Source of the DNA: Verrucomicrobiota bacterium
GTDB taxonomy: Bacteria > Verrucomicrobiota > Verrucomicrobiia > Opitutales > UBA953
Direction of reading: 5' to 3'
Length of the DNA stretch: 36,469 nucleotides
Assembly (NCBI GenBank): GCA_016871415.1
Contig: VHDL01000018.1
Coordinates: forward strand, 1-36,469
The translations under genes and the position numbers were made by a program. Shown one piece after another: positions 17,061 to 23,993 of this stretch; the stretch's first letter is position 1; each line of letters opens with the position of its first letter. The notes beneath the pieces were generated by a model that saw only the letters and a list, made by a program, of their open reading frames with translations, was not told the origin of the DNA and made no database searches.

Positions 17061-17074
17061 AGTGCTGAATCGAT
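17036..17074. repeat. 15-bp direct repeat overlapping the glcF stop codon
   Basis: GAGTGCTGAATCGAT occurs at 17036-17050 and again at 17060-17074, a period of 24 nt. The first copy is inside the last codons of the glcF-like gene and the second just after its TAG. A tandem duplication here would change the gene's natural end. Confidence 0.7.
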
Positions 17075-17091
17075 CACAGATAAACACTCTC

Positions 17092-17165
17092 CCTCTGTCA
17101 TCCGCCATCTGTCATCCGTCCTCTGTCATCTGCCATCTGTCATCCGTCATCTGTCATCTTCCATC
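17092..17165 (+). repeat. heptanucleotide tandem repeat CATC[TC]GT before the oxidoreductase start
   Basis: Ten consecutive 7-nt units fill 17092-17161: CCTCTGT, CATCCGC, CATCTGT, CATCCGT, CCTCTGT, CATCTGC, CATCTGT, CATCCGT, CATCTGT, CATCTTC, then CATC and the ATG at 17166. The consensus is CATCTGT. No Shine-Dalgarno is present and the track is almost purine-free, so the messenger would be an unstructured pyrimidine-rich leader. The same unit recurs at 25216-25264. The period of 7 would keep repeat units in changing reading frames, and the track is not coding. Confidence 0.9.
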
Positions 17166-18287
17166 ATGAAATCAGTCAACATCGGCATCATCGGCGGCGG
17201 CCTCATGGGCCGCGAAATGGCCAGCGCGTTCGCCCGCTGGTGCGCGCTCACCGACGTCACGGTGAAGCCTGTGCTCACGGCCGTGGCGGACCTCAATCCC
17301 GCCACGCTCGCGTGGTTCGACTGCATCCCCTCCTGCACTCAGAAGACCACCGACACCAAGGCCCTGCTGGCCAACCCCGAGGTCGACGTGGTCTACGTGG
17401 CCGTCCCGCACAACCTGCATGAGAAGCTCTATTGCGACGTCCTCGCCGCCGGGAAGGACCTCTTCGCCGAGAAGCCCTTCGGCATCGACCTCGCCTCCGC
17501 CCGACGCATCCAGGCGGCGGTGAAGTCCAGCGGCCGCTTCGTGCGCTGCAGCTCGGAGATGCCCTTCTTCCCCGGCGCCCAACGCGCGTACGAGCTCGCC
17601 AAGTCCGGGGCCGTCGGCCGGGTGCTCGAGGTCGTCTCAGGCTTCCACCACAGCAGCGACCTCGACCCCACCAAGGCCGCCAACTGGAAGCGCCTCAACG
17701 CCACCTGCGGCGAAGGCGGCGTGCTCAACGACCTCGGCATGCACGCCTGCCACATCCCACTCCGCCTCGGCTGGAAACCCTCCCGCGTCTTCGCCCAGCT
17801 CCAGAAGGGCTACCCGCAGCGCCCTGACGGCAAGGGCGGCGTGACGGCCTGCGACACCTGGGACAACGCCCTGCTCAGCACCTGGATCAAGGTGGGCGGA
17901 CACGACGTGCCCATGCGCCTCGAGATGAAGCGCCTCATGCCCGGCGCGACCAACACCTGGTACGTCGAGATCCTGGGCACCGAGGGCGGCGTCCGCTACA
18001 GCACCTCCGACACCAAGGCGCTCTGGCTCTTCGAGCGGGGCAAGGAGCAGTTCTGGAAGCGGACCGACCTCGGATTCGGCACGCCGTTCAAGGCGGTCAC
18101 GGGCGGCATCTTCGAACCGGGCTTCGCCGACGTCATCCAGCAGATGTGGGCCGCCTACCTGATGGAACGCGCCGGGGAGCTCAACGGGCGCTTCGGCTGC
18201 GCGACGCCCGAGGAGGCCGTCGCCACGCACGAGATCTTCGACGCCGCCCTGCGCTCGCAGGCCAAGGGGGAGGCCGTCGCGCTCTGA
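17166..18287 (+). CDS. Gfo/Idh/MocA-family oxidoreductase
   Basis: This 373-residue NAD(P)-dependent oxidoreductase is predicted to act on a sugar or sugar-like alcohol. The N-terminal Rossmann fold has GIIGGGLMG (7-15). The catalytic-domain hallmark EKPF follows (AEKPFG, about 100-105). A 'HACHIP' segment stands where the family's conserved histidine lies. The larger C-terminal alpha/beta domain is of usual length. It begins directly after the 7-nt repeat track and is followed after 4 nt by the PfkB kinase, so these two are probably one translational unit. The specific substrate (for example an inositol, a glucoside or a deoxy sugar) cannot be told from sequence. Confidence 0.88.
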   Translation: MKSVNIGIIGGGLMGREMASAFARWCALTDVTVKPVLTAVADLNPATLAWFDCIPSCTQKTTDTKALLANPEVDVVYVAVPHNLHEKLYCDVLAAGKDLFAEKPFGIDLASARRIQAAVKSSGRFVRCSSEMPFFPGAQRAYELAKSGAVGRVLEVVSGFHHSSDLDPTKAANWKRLNATCGEGGVLNDLGMHACHIPLRLGWKPSRVFAQLQKGYPQRPDGKGGVTACDTWDNALLSTWIKVGGHDVPMRLEMKRLMPGATNTWYVEILGTEGGVRYSTSDTKALWLFERGKEQFWKRTDLGFGTPFKAVTGGIFEPGFADVIQQMWAAYLMERAGELNGRFGCATPEEAVATHEIFDAALRSQAKGEAVAL

Positions 18288-18291
18288 CGCC

Positions 18292-19302
18292 ATGGGCCGT
18301 ACGGAACGCAGGGGCCTGCTCGCCGCGGGGAACTTCATCGTCGACTACGTCAAGGTCATCGACGCCTACCCGGCGCAGGACACGCTCGCGAGCATCCTGG
18401 GCGAGTCGCGTTCCAACGGGGGCGGGCCTTACAACGTCCTTAAGGACCTCGCAGCCATGAAGGCCGGCTTCCCGCTCGAGGCCTGCGGGCTCGTCGGCGA
18501 TGACGCCAACGGCCAGTGGATCAAGCGCGACTGCGAGGAGCACGGCATCGACGTCGCCCAGCTGCATCTGAGCAAAGAACACCCGACGTCCTTTACCGAC
18601 GCGATGACCGTGCAGTCCACCGGACGGCGCACGTTCTTCCATTGCCGCGGCGCCAACGCCCACTTCGACCTCAAGCACTGCGGGTTCGGCAAGACCGACG
18701 CGCGTATCCTGCACCTCGGCTACCTCATGCTCCTCGACCGCATGGACAGCTTCGAAGGCGGCCAGACGGTCGCGGCCAAGCTGCTCTTCAACGCCCGCTC
18801 GGCGGGCCTGGAGACGTCGGTCGACATGGTCAGCGCCACGCACCCCCGCTTCCGCGAGATCGCCCTCAGCGCGCTGCCGCTCACCGACCACCTCGTGCTC
18901 AACGAGATCGAGGCCGGGAACACCCTGGGGACGCCGGTCGCCGCCGGTGACGCCGAGGGATTGATCCGCGCCGCCGAACAGCTGCTCGCCGCCGGGGTGA
19001 AGCGCACGGTGACCATCCACACCGAGCACGGAGCTGTCTGCGCGACGGCCGAAGGGCTGCGACTCAGGCAGGCCTCGCTCAAGCTTCCCTCCGGTTACAG
19101 CAAGGGCGCCACCGGCGCGGGCGACGCCTTCGCCGCCGGCATGCTGTACGGCCTGCACGAAGGCCTGGAGATGCAGGCGCGCCTCAAACTGGCCGTCTGC
19201 GCCGCCGCCGCCTGCCTCTCCGACCCCACGCCGTCCAAAGGCCTGCGTCCCGTGGCCGAGTGCCTCGCCCTGGCGGATCAGTTCGGCTTCGGGGAATTCT
19301 GA
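18292..19302 (+). CDS. PfkB-family carbohydrate kinase
   Basis: This 336-residue cytoplasmic kinase is predicted to phosphorylate a ketose or related sugar with ATP. The N-terminal signature is NGGGPYNVLKDLAAMKAG, the central one is 'LVLNEIEAGNTLG' and the ATP/catalytic motif is GATGAGDAFAAG (the GAGD aspartate is the base). Length is normal. It follows the Gfo/Idh gene by 4 nt. The only phosphorylating enzyme in the block, it would supply the phosphoketose for the class I aldolase at 13526. Substrate class is inferred from context: PfkB members act on ribose, fructose, 2-keto-3-deoxygluconate, 5-keto-deoxygluconate, rhamnulose-like and tagatose-phosphate sugars, and motif reading does not separate them. 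Confidence 0.86.
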   Translation: MGRTERRGLLAAGNFIVDYVKVIDAYPAQDTLASILGESRSNGGGPYNVLKDLAAMKAGFPLEACGLVGDDANGQWIKRDCEEHGIDVAQLHLSKEHPTSFTDAMTVQSTGRRTFFHCRGANAHFDLKHCGFGKTDARILHLGYLMLLDRMDSFEGGQTVAAKLLFNARSAGLETSVDMVSATHPRFREIALSALPLTDHLVLNEIEAGNTLGTPVAAGDAEGLIRAAEQLLAAGVKRTVTIHTEHGAVCATAEGLRLRQASLKLPSGYSKGATGAGDAFAAGMLYGLHEGLEMQARLKLAVCAAAACLSDPTPSKGLRPVAECLALADQFGFGEF

Positions 19303-19336
19303 GAGGCGGGGCCAGCGCCGCGCGCCGGCCTCTTGG

Positions 19337-19381
19337 GTGCAAAAGTGCAAACCGGCCTGCGGCCTGTGCAAAGGTGCAAAC
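19337..19381. repeat. two pairs of GTGCAAA octamers, 29 nt apart
   Basis: GTGCAAAA/GTGCAAAC (19337-19352) and GTGCAAAG/GTGCAAAC (19366-19381) are two tandem octamer pairs separated by a 13-nt spacer that contains the small hairpin GGCC-TGC-GGCC. The pairs are 29 nt start to start, close to three helical turns. This arrangement resembles paired binding sites for a dimeric regulator such as AraC (inference). Confidence 0.65.
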
Positions 19382-19404
19382 GTGGATGCAGGTTTCAGGC
19401 GGCG

Positions 19405-19459
19405 GGTAGGGTTGAGCACCCTCGCTTAGCCGCAGCTGACCGAGGCGGTCAGCCCTACC
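19405..19459. repeat. third GGTAGGG/CCCTACC-bracketed hairpin element
   Basis: GGTAGGG (19405-19411) and CCCTACC (19453-19459) bracket a perfect 8-bp stem GCTGACCG/CGGTCAGC (19435-19453) with a 3-nt loop AGG. The borders and the 3-nt loop match the two elements at 8343-8394 and 8425-8453, 11 kb away, although the stem sequence is different. Confidence 0.65.
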
Positions 19460-19495
19460 TCTGATCCTTCGGACCTCTGGTTGTCTTCAGCATGC

Positions 19496-19525
19496 CCCTG
19501 TCCCTGTCCCTGCCCCTGCCCCTCG
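19496..19525. repeat. hexanucleotide tandem repeat CCCTGY
   Basis: Units CCCTGT, CCCTGT, CCCTGC, CCCTGC and the degraded CCCTCG follow each other. It is a 6-nt period track in the same spacer, pyrimidine-rich like the heptads at 17092 and 25216, but with a different unit length. Confidence 0.7.
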
Positions 19526-19732
19526 CAGCATCCCCTTGTCACCGTGTCACCTTGCCCACGTATCCCCTCCGTTCAGCGGTTAAGACGGAAAAGAGACTAA
19601 TAAGGCAGAAAAAGCGTCTCGTTTACGTTTCCTGCCCGAAGTAAGGTCACGCATCCTTTTCGAAGGGACGTCCCCCAGCGTCTCCCGACCGAGGTCGCGA
19701 CTCCGCGCGCGCCCCGCACCCTTCCCCACTCC

Positions 19733-20767
19733 ATGAGCACCAAGAAATACAACGTCGGCGTGATCGGCTACGGCTGGGCCGCCGCCGCCCACATCGACGC
19801 GATCAACGCCACCGGCCTCGCGCAGGTGACCGCCGTCTACTCCTCACGCCCCCTCGACTCCGCCGCCCTCAGCGCGAAGCACGGAGGGAACATCAAGGCC
19901 TACCGCTCCGTCGACGCCCTGCTGGCGGATCCCGACGTCCAGGTCGTCGACATCACCAGCTACCCGAGCCAGCACTGCGAGCAGGCCGTCGCCGCCGCCA
20001 AGGCCGGGAAGCACATCATCCTCGAGAAGCCCATGGCGAACTCGATGGAGGAGGTGCAGCGCATCGTCGACGCCGCGGAGAAGAACGGCGTCAAGGGCTG
20101 CGTATGCTTCGAGCTGCGCTTCTCCGGCCAGATGGAGTCCACCAAGGCCCTCATCGACCAGGGACTGCTCGGGGACATCCATTACGGCGAAGTCGACTAC
20201 TACCACGGCATCGGCCCCTGGTACGGACAGTACCGCTGGAACATTGGCAAGAAGGACGGCGGCAGCGCCCTGCTCACCGCCGGATGCCACGCCCTCGACG
20301 GCCTGCTGATGTGCATGCCGGGCGAAGTGGACTCGGTCATGAGCCTGAGCACGAAGTCGAAGAGCGCCTACTTCACCCCCTACGAATACGACACCTCCGC
20401 GGTCACCATCGTGAAGTTCAAGAACGGGGCGGTCGGCAAGTGCGCCGCCATCGTGGACTGCCTCCAGCCCTACTACTTCCGGACGCACCTGATGGGCAGC
20501 CACGGCAGCCTGCTCGACAACAGGCTGCACTCCGACAGGCTGAAGTCGGACAAGTCGAAGTGGAGCACGCTCTCCATGAAGATGTGCGACTCCGGCGACG
20601 TCAGCGACCATCCCTACCAGTCGCAGTTCGAGGCCTTCTTCAAGGCGCTGGCCGAAGGGCGCGAGATGCCGCTGACCTCCTTCCGCGAGGCCCTGCGCAC
20701 GTTCAAGGTCATCTTCGCCGCCGACCGCAGCGCGGCCGAAGGCGGACGCCCGGTCAAGGTCGACTGA
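19733..20767 (+). CDS. Gfo/Idh/MocA-family oxidoreductase (second copy)
   Basis: This 344-residue NAD(P)-dependent oxidoreductase carries GVIGYGWAAAAH (9-20) as the dinucleotide loop, where the usual G-x-G-x-x-G reads GYGWAA, and EKPMAN in the middle as the EKP motif. 'TAGCHALDGLLM' holds the conserved histidine region. It is only distantly similar to the protein at 17166 and is not a recent duplicate. It starts the second half of the sugar block and is followed after 5 nt by the LmbE-like deacetylase. The pairing suggests sequential action on an N-acetylated or otherwise substituted sugar (inference). Confidence 0.88.
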   Translation: MSTKKYNVGVIGYGWAAAAHIDAINATGLAQVTAVYSSRPLDSAALSAKHGGNIKAYRSVDALLADPDVQVVDITSYPSQHCEQAVAAAKAGKHIILEKPMANSMEEVQRIVDAAEKNGVKGCVCFELRFSGQMESTKALIDQGLLGDIHYGEVDYYHGIGPWYGQYRWNIGKKDGGSALLTAGCHALDGLLMCMPGEVDSVMSLSTKSKSAYFTPYEYDTSAVTIVKFKNGAVGKCAAIVDCLQPYYFRTHLMGSHGSLLDNRLHSDRLKSDKSKWSTLSMKMCDSGDVSDHPYQSQFEAFFKALAEGREMPLTSFREALRTFKVIFAADRSAAEGGRPVKVD

Positions 20768-20772
20768 AGGCC

Positions 20773-21573
20773 ATGCCCTCCTGCCTGGCCGTCTTCGCGC
20801 ATCCTGACGACGTCGAGTATTTCGCCGCCGGGACGATGCTCCAGCTCGCCCGCCGCGGCTGGGACCTGCACTACTTCGACCTCTGCGCGGGCGACTGCGG
20901 CTCGGTCCGGACGGACGGGCCTGCCACCGCCGCGCTGCGCCTCCGGGAGGCGCGCGAGGCCGCGCGCGTCCTGGGCGCGACGTTCCACGCGCCGATCGCG
21001 GGCGACATGACGCTGACCTTCGAAATCCCGCTCATGCGCAAGGTGGCCGCGGTGGTCCGTCGCTCCCGCGCCGACATCGTGCTCACGCACGCCCTCTCCG
21101 ACTACATGGAGGACCACATGGCCTGCGCCCGGCTGGCCACGTCCGCCGCCTTCACGCACGGCATGCCCAATTTCGAGAGCGATCCGCCCGAGGCCACCTA
21201 CGCGCATGACGTGACGGTCTACCACGCGCTGCCGCACGGCCTGCGCACGCCGCTCCGTCAGAAGGTCAGCGCCGGACTCTACGTCGACGTCTCCCCGGTG
21301 CACGCGCAGGTGCGACAGGCGCTCGCCGCCCACGCCTCGCAGAAGGAGTGGCTGGACGTCAGTCAGGGCGCCGACTCCTACCTGGCCACGCTGGACCGCA
21401 TGAGCGAGGCGGTCGGGGCGCTCTCTGGCCGGTTCAAGATGGCCCAGGGCTGGAACCGCCACCTGCACCTCGGCTACAGCGCCAAGGAGATCGACCCGCT
21501 GCGCTCGGCGCTCGGCTCCGATTGCGCGGTGAACGAAGCCCACGAGGCCGCCCTCGAAAAGCCCCTGCCCTGA
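20773..21573 (+). CDS. LmbE/PIG-L-family N-deacetylase
   Basis: This 266-residue zinc-dependent hydrolase is predicted to remove N-acetyl groups from GlcNAc-like sugars. The start ATG 20773 is chosen because the family motif AHPDD begins at residue 9. H10, D13 and H115 (in SDYMEDH, 109-115) are the expected zinc ligands; D12 is the likely catalytic base. Family members act on GlcNAc-PI, mycothiol precursors, bacillithiol precursors and chitobiose, and no subfamily is evident here. It lies between the second Gfo/Idh gene and a Tat-exported protein (2 nt gap), with a NagB-like gene in the same strand 3.7 kb downstream. That combination suggests amino-sugar catabolism. Confidence 0.85.
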   Translation: MPSCLAVFAHPDDVEYFAAGTMLQLARRGWDLHYFDLCAGDCGSVRTDGPATAALRLREAREAARVLGATFHAPIAGDMTLTFEIPLMRKVAAVVRRSRADIVLTHALSDYMEDHMACARLATSAAFTHGMPNFESDPPEATYAHDVTVYHALPHGLRTPLRQKVSAGLYVDVSPVHAQVRQALAAHASQKEWLDVSQGADSYLATLDRMSEAVGALSGRFKMAQGWNRHLHLGYSAKEIDPLRSALGSDCAVNEAHEAALEKPLP

Positions 21574-21575
21574 CC

Positions 21576-23081
21576 GTGGACCGCCGCGATTTCATCCGCA
21601 CCTCGTCGTCCGTCGCCCTGGCCGCGGGCGTCATCGGGGCCGGCTCACCGCCGGTCAACCGCGTGGTGGCGGAGAACGCCAAGGAGGGCTCGACGGACTG
21701 GCAGCTCACGCGCGTGCGTGTGGACGCCTCGAAACAGCGCTCGACGTGGATCGAGGGCTACTGCTCCCGGCAGAGCGCCCGCGCCGGAGAGACGGTCGAG
21801 GTGATGGTGTCCGCGAACCCCGCCCGCCGCTTCAGGGCCGAGTTCTTCCGCATGGGCTGGTATGGCGGACGCGGGGCGCGCAAGGTGCTCGAGCTGGGGC
21901 CGATGCAGGCCCGCACGCAGCCCACGCCGACGCCGGGAGCGAAGAACCTCCACGAATGCCGCTGGGAGGCGACTTTCTCGGTGCGCATCCCCGCCGACTG
22001 GCTCAGCGGGGTCTACCTGGGCCGGCTGACGACGATTCCGGAAACCGAGGACGAACCCTACTGGCAGAGCCACGTGACGTTCATCGTGAAGGATGACCGT
22101 CCCGCCGACATCCTCTTCCAGTGCAGCGACAACACCTGGCAGGCCTACAACAAGTGGCCCTCGAACTTCTCGGTCTACACGCATCCCAAGGGCGTGCAGG
22201 GACCCTGGGCGGACGTCTCCTTCGACCGCCCCTACGGACGCGAGGCGCAGTTCGACGGCGTGGTCGCCGATCCGCGTACGGTGGGCTCGGGCGAGTTCCT
22301 GCCGCTGGAATTCCCGCTGGCCTTCTGGCTCGAGGAGAACGGCTACGACGTCACCTACTGCTCCAACTCCGACCTGCACACGCCCGACCGCGGGCTGAAG
22401 TGCCGGGCGTTCCTCAGCGTCGGACATGACGAATACTGGGACATCCGCGCCTTCCGGAGCGTCGAGCGCATGCGGGACGAGGGCGTCTCCCTGCTCTTCC
22501 TCTCCGGCAACTCGGTCTGCTGGGTGACGCCCATGCGTCCCTCGGCCGACGGGCGTCCCGACCGCATCCTCTTCCGCGGCGGACCCTACGGCGGCGACCA
22601 GGAATACGCGCGCAACCGCGCCAAGAACCACGGCCCGTTCCCGGAGCACGGCCCCGACGAGGGACTGCTGATGGGCGCGCGGAATGTCGAACCGGTGAAC
22701 GGCGGCGGCGACTGGACCTGCGTCCGGCCCGACCACTGGATCTTCGAGGGCACCGGCATGCGCAAGGGCGACTCGATCCCCGGTCTCATCGGCTGGGAAT
22801 ATCACGGACAGCCCGCCACCGAGATCCCCGGCCTCGAGGTCGTGGGGGCGGGCAAGGCGTGGGTCGGCGGCGTGCGTCCGCAGACCTGGACGGCCACGGT
22901 GCATCCCGGCCCCAAGGGCTCGGTCACTTTCAACGCGTCCTCGATCTTCTGGTGCCAGGGACTCTCCTCGCCTCCCGGTCACGTGCTGCCCTGGTCCCAC
23001 TGGTCCCGCCCGCACGGACCCGATGAACGCGTCCGGCGCATCACCCGCAACGTCCTCGCCCGGGCCCTCGCCCCACGCTGA
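21576..23081 (+). CDS. Tat-exported protein with N,N-dimethylformamidase beta-subunit-like domain
   Basis: This 501-residue protein starts at GTG 21576, 2 nt after the LmbE stop (TGACCGTG), which gives the twin-arginine signal MDRRDFIRTSSSVALAAG. An Ig-like N-terminal domain ('AGETVEVMVSANPARRFRAEFFRMGWYGGRGAR') is followed by the region similar to the large-subunit C-terminal domain of dimethylformamidase: 'NTWQAYNKW', 'LEENGYDVTYCSNSDLH', 'SVGHDEYWD' and 'LSGNSVCW'. In the studied enzyme this fold carries a mononuclear iron site, but related proteins are widespread and most have no known activity; here deamidation or deformylation of a sugar derivative is only a guess. It is 2 nt before the AraC gene, so likely co-translated. 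Confidence 0.75.
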   Translation: MDRRDFIRTSSSVALAAGVIGAGSPPVNRVVAENAKEGSTDWQLTRVRVDASKQRSTWIEGYCSRQSARAGETVEVMVSANPARRFRAEFFRMGWYGGRGARKVLELGPMQARTQPTPTPGAKNLHECRWEATFSVRIPADWLSGVYLGRLTTIPETEDEPYWQSHVTFIVKDDRPADILFQCSDNTWQAYNKWPSNFSVYTHPKGVQGPWADVSFDRPYGREAQFDGVVADPRTVGSGEFLPLEFPLAFWLEENGYDVTYCSNSDLHTPDRGLKCRAFLSVGHDEYWDIRAFRSVERMRDEGVSLLFLSGNSVCWVTPMRPSADGRPDRILFRGGPYGGDQEYARNRAKNHGPFPEHGPDEGLLMGARNVEPVNGGGDWTCVRPDHWIFEGTGMRKGDSIPGLIGWEYHGQPATEIPGLEVVGAGKAWVGGVRPQTWTATVHPGPKGSVTFNASSIFWCQGLSSPPGHVLPWSHWSRPHGPDERVRRITRNVLARALAPR

Positions 23082-23083
23082 GC

Positions 23084-23941
23084 ATGAAGCCCATCGTCGA
23101 GCAGCAGGCCCCGCACGCCGCCAATGAACTGGTGGCCTGCGAACTGGTGCGCGGCAGGGACTTCGGATGCGTCTGGCATCACCACCCCGAGTATGAGATC
23201 ACCCTAGTGCGCAAGGGCGGCACGGAACGCTGGGTCGGCGACCGGCTCACGCCCCTCCGCCCGGGCGACCTCGTGCTGCTGGGCTCCGGTCTCCCGCACG
23301 ACTTCCGCAATGAGCGCGCACGCGGTCCGGTCGACGCGGTGGTCCTGCAGTTCCGTCCGAACTTCCTCGGCGAGGACTGGCTGAAGCACGCCTCGGTCAG
23401 CGCCATCGCCCGCCTGCTGGACCGCTCACGGCGCGGACTGGAGGTGCGGGGCGCCACGCGTCGCGCGGCGGCCAAGATGGTCGAGCAGGCCCCGAAGCTC
23501 CGCGGCGTCGGACGTCTGGTGCTGCTGCTCCGGCTGCTCGAGCTGCTGGCCGAATCGGACGATCTCAGGGAGATCGCCTCGCCGGGCTTCAGGGCCGACA
23601 CCGACGCGCATTCCTCCGACCGCATCGGCGCGGTGGCGCGACACATCGAGGAGACGCTCTCGAGCCAGATCTACGTCTCGACGCTCGCCCGCATGACGGG
23701 CCTGAGCGAAAGCGCCTTCAGCCGGCTCTTCCACAAGTGCACGGGGCGTACGGTCCCGCAGTACGTCAACGAGCTCCGCATCGCGCGGGCCTGCCGGCTG
23801 CTGGCCGAGACGGACCAGACGGTGAAGGAGGTGGCCCATGCCTGCGGCTACCCGACGCCGGCCTACTTCCACCGTCAGTTCCATCGGCAGCACGGGGTCT
23901 CACCCCTCGCGTACCGCGATGCCATCCGCCGCCACGCCTGA
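23084..23941 (+). CDS. AraC-family transcriptional regulator (second)
   Basis: This 285-residue protein has a cupin-like N-terminal sensor ('WHHHPEYEITLVRKGGTERWVGD', 'LRPGDLVLLGSGLPHDF') and a C-terminal pair of HTH motifs ('STLARMTGLSESAFSRLFHKC', 'VKEVAHACGYPTPAYFHRQFHRQHGVSPLAYR'). It has the same design as the AraC protein at 11439, especially in the cupin strand with PGDLVLLG, but is clearly a different sequence. It is inside the gene series on the same strand, not divergent, and starts 2 nt after the preceding stop; it may regulate the block it sits in or the transporter downstream. Confidence 0.88.
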   Translation: MKPIVEQQAPHAANELVACELVRGRDFGCVWHHHPEYEITLVRKGGTERWVGDRLTPLRPGDLVLLGSGLPHDFRNERARGPVDAVVLQFRPNFLGEDWLKHASVSAIARLLDRSRRGLEVRGATRRAAAKMVEQAPKLRGVGRLVLLLRLLELLAESDDLREIASPGFRADTDAHSSDRIGAVARHIEETLSSQIYVSTLARMTGLSESAFSRLFHKCTGRTVPQYVNELRIARACRLLAETDQTVKEVAHACGYPTPAYFHRQFHRQHGVSPLAYRDAIRRHA

Positions 23942-23993
23942 TCCCGTCCGACAAAGAACTTTCCCTTCCCTACCCCACCCCTTTAACCACCCC

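Larger units (their letters stand above)
19303..19732. other. 430-nt repeat-rich intergenic spacer
   Basis: No convincing gene is present. From left to right the spacer holds GTGCAAA octamers (19337-19381), a GGTAGGG/CCCTACC hairpin element (19405-19459), a 6-nt tandem repeat (19496-19525), and an inverted GAGAC/GTCTC pair (19593-19597 and 19616-19620). The last 100 nt before the ATG at 19733 are pyrimidine-rich and lack a Shine-Dalgarno. The spacer separates the isomerase-to-kinase block from the second Gfo/Idh block, so it probably contains the second promoter and a transcript end; neither could be pinned down. Confidence 0.6.

Noticed and set aside
12461-19302. Myo-inositol catabolism (iol) operon, suggested by Gfo/Idh/MocA plus PfkB kinase plus aldolase
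   Set aside because: The TIM-barrel enzyme carries xylose isomerase catalytic motifs and not IolE/IolI ones, the aldolase is class I and not IolJ-like class II, and IolB/IolD are missing.
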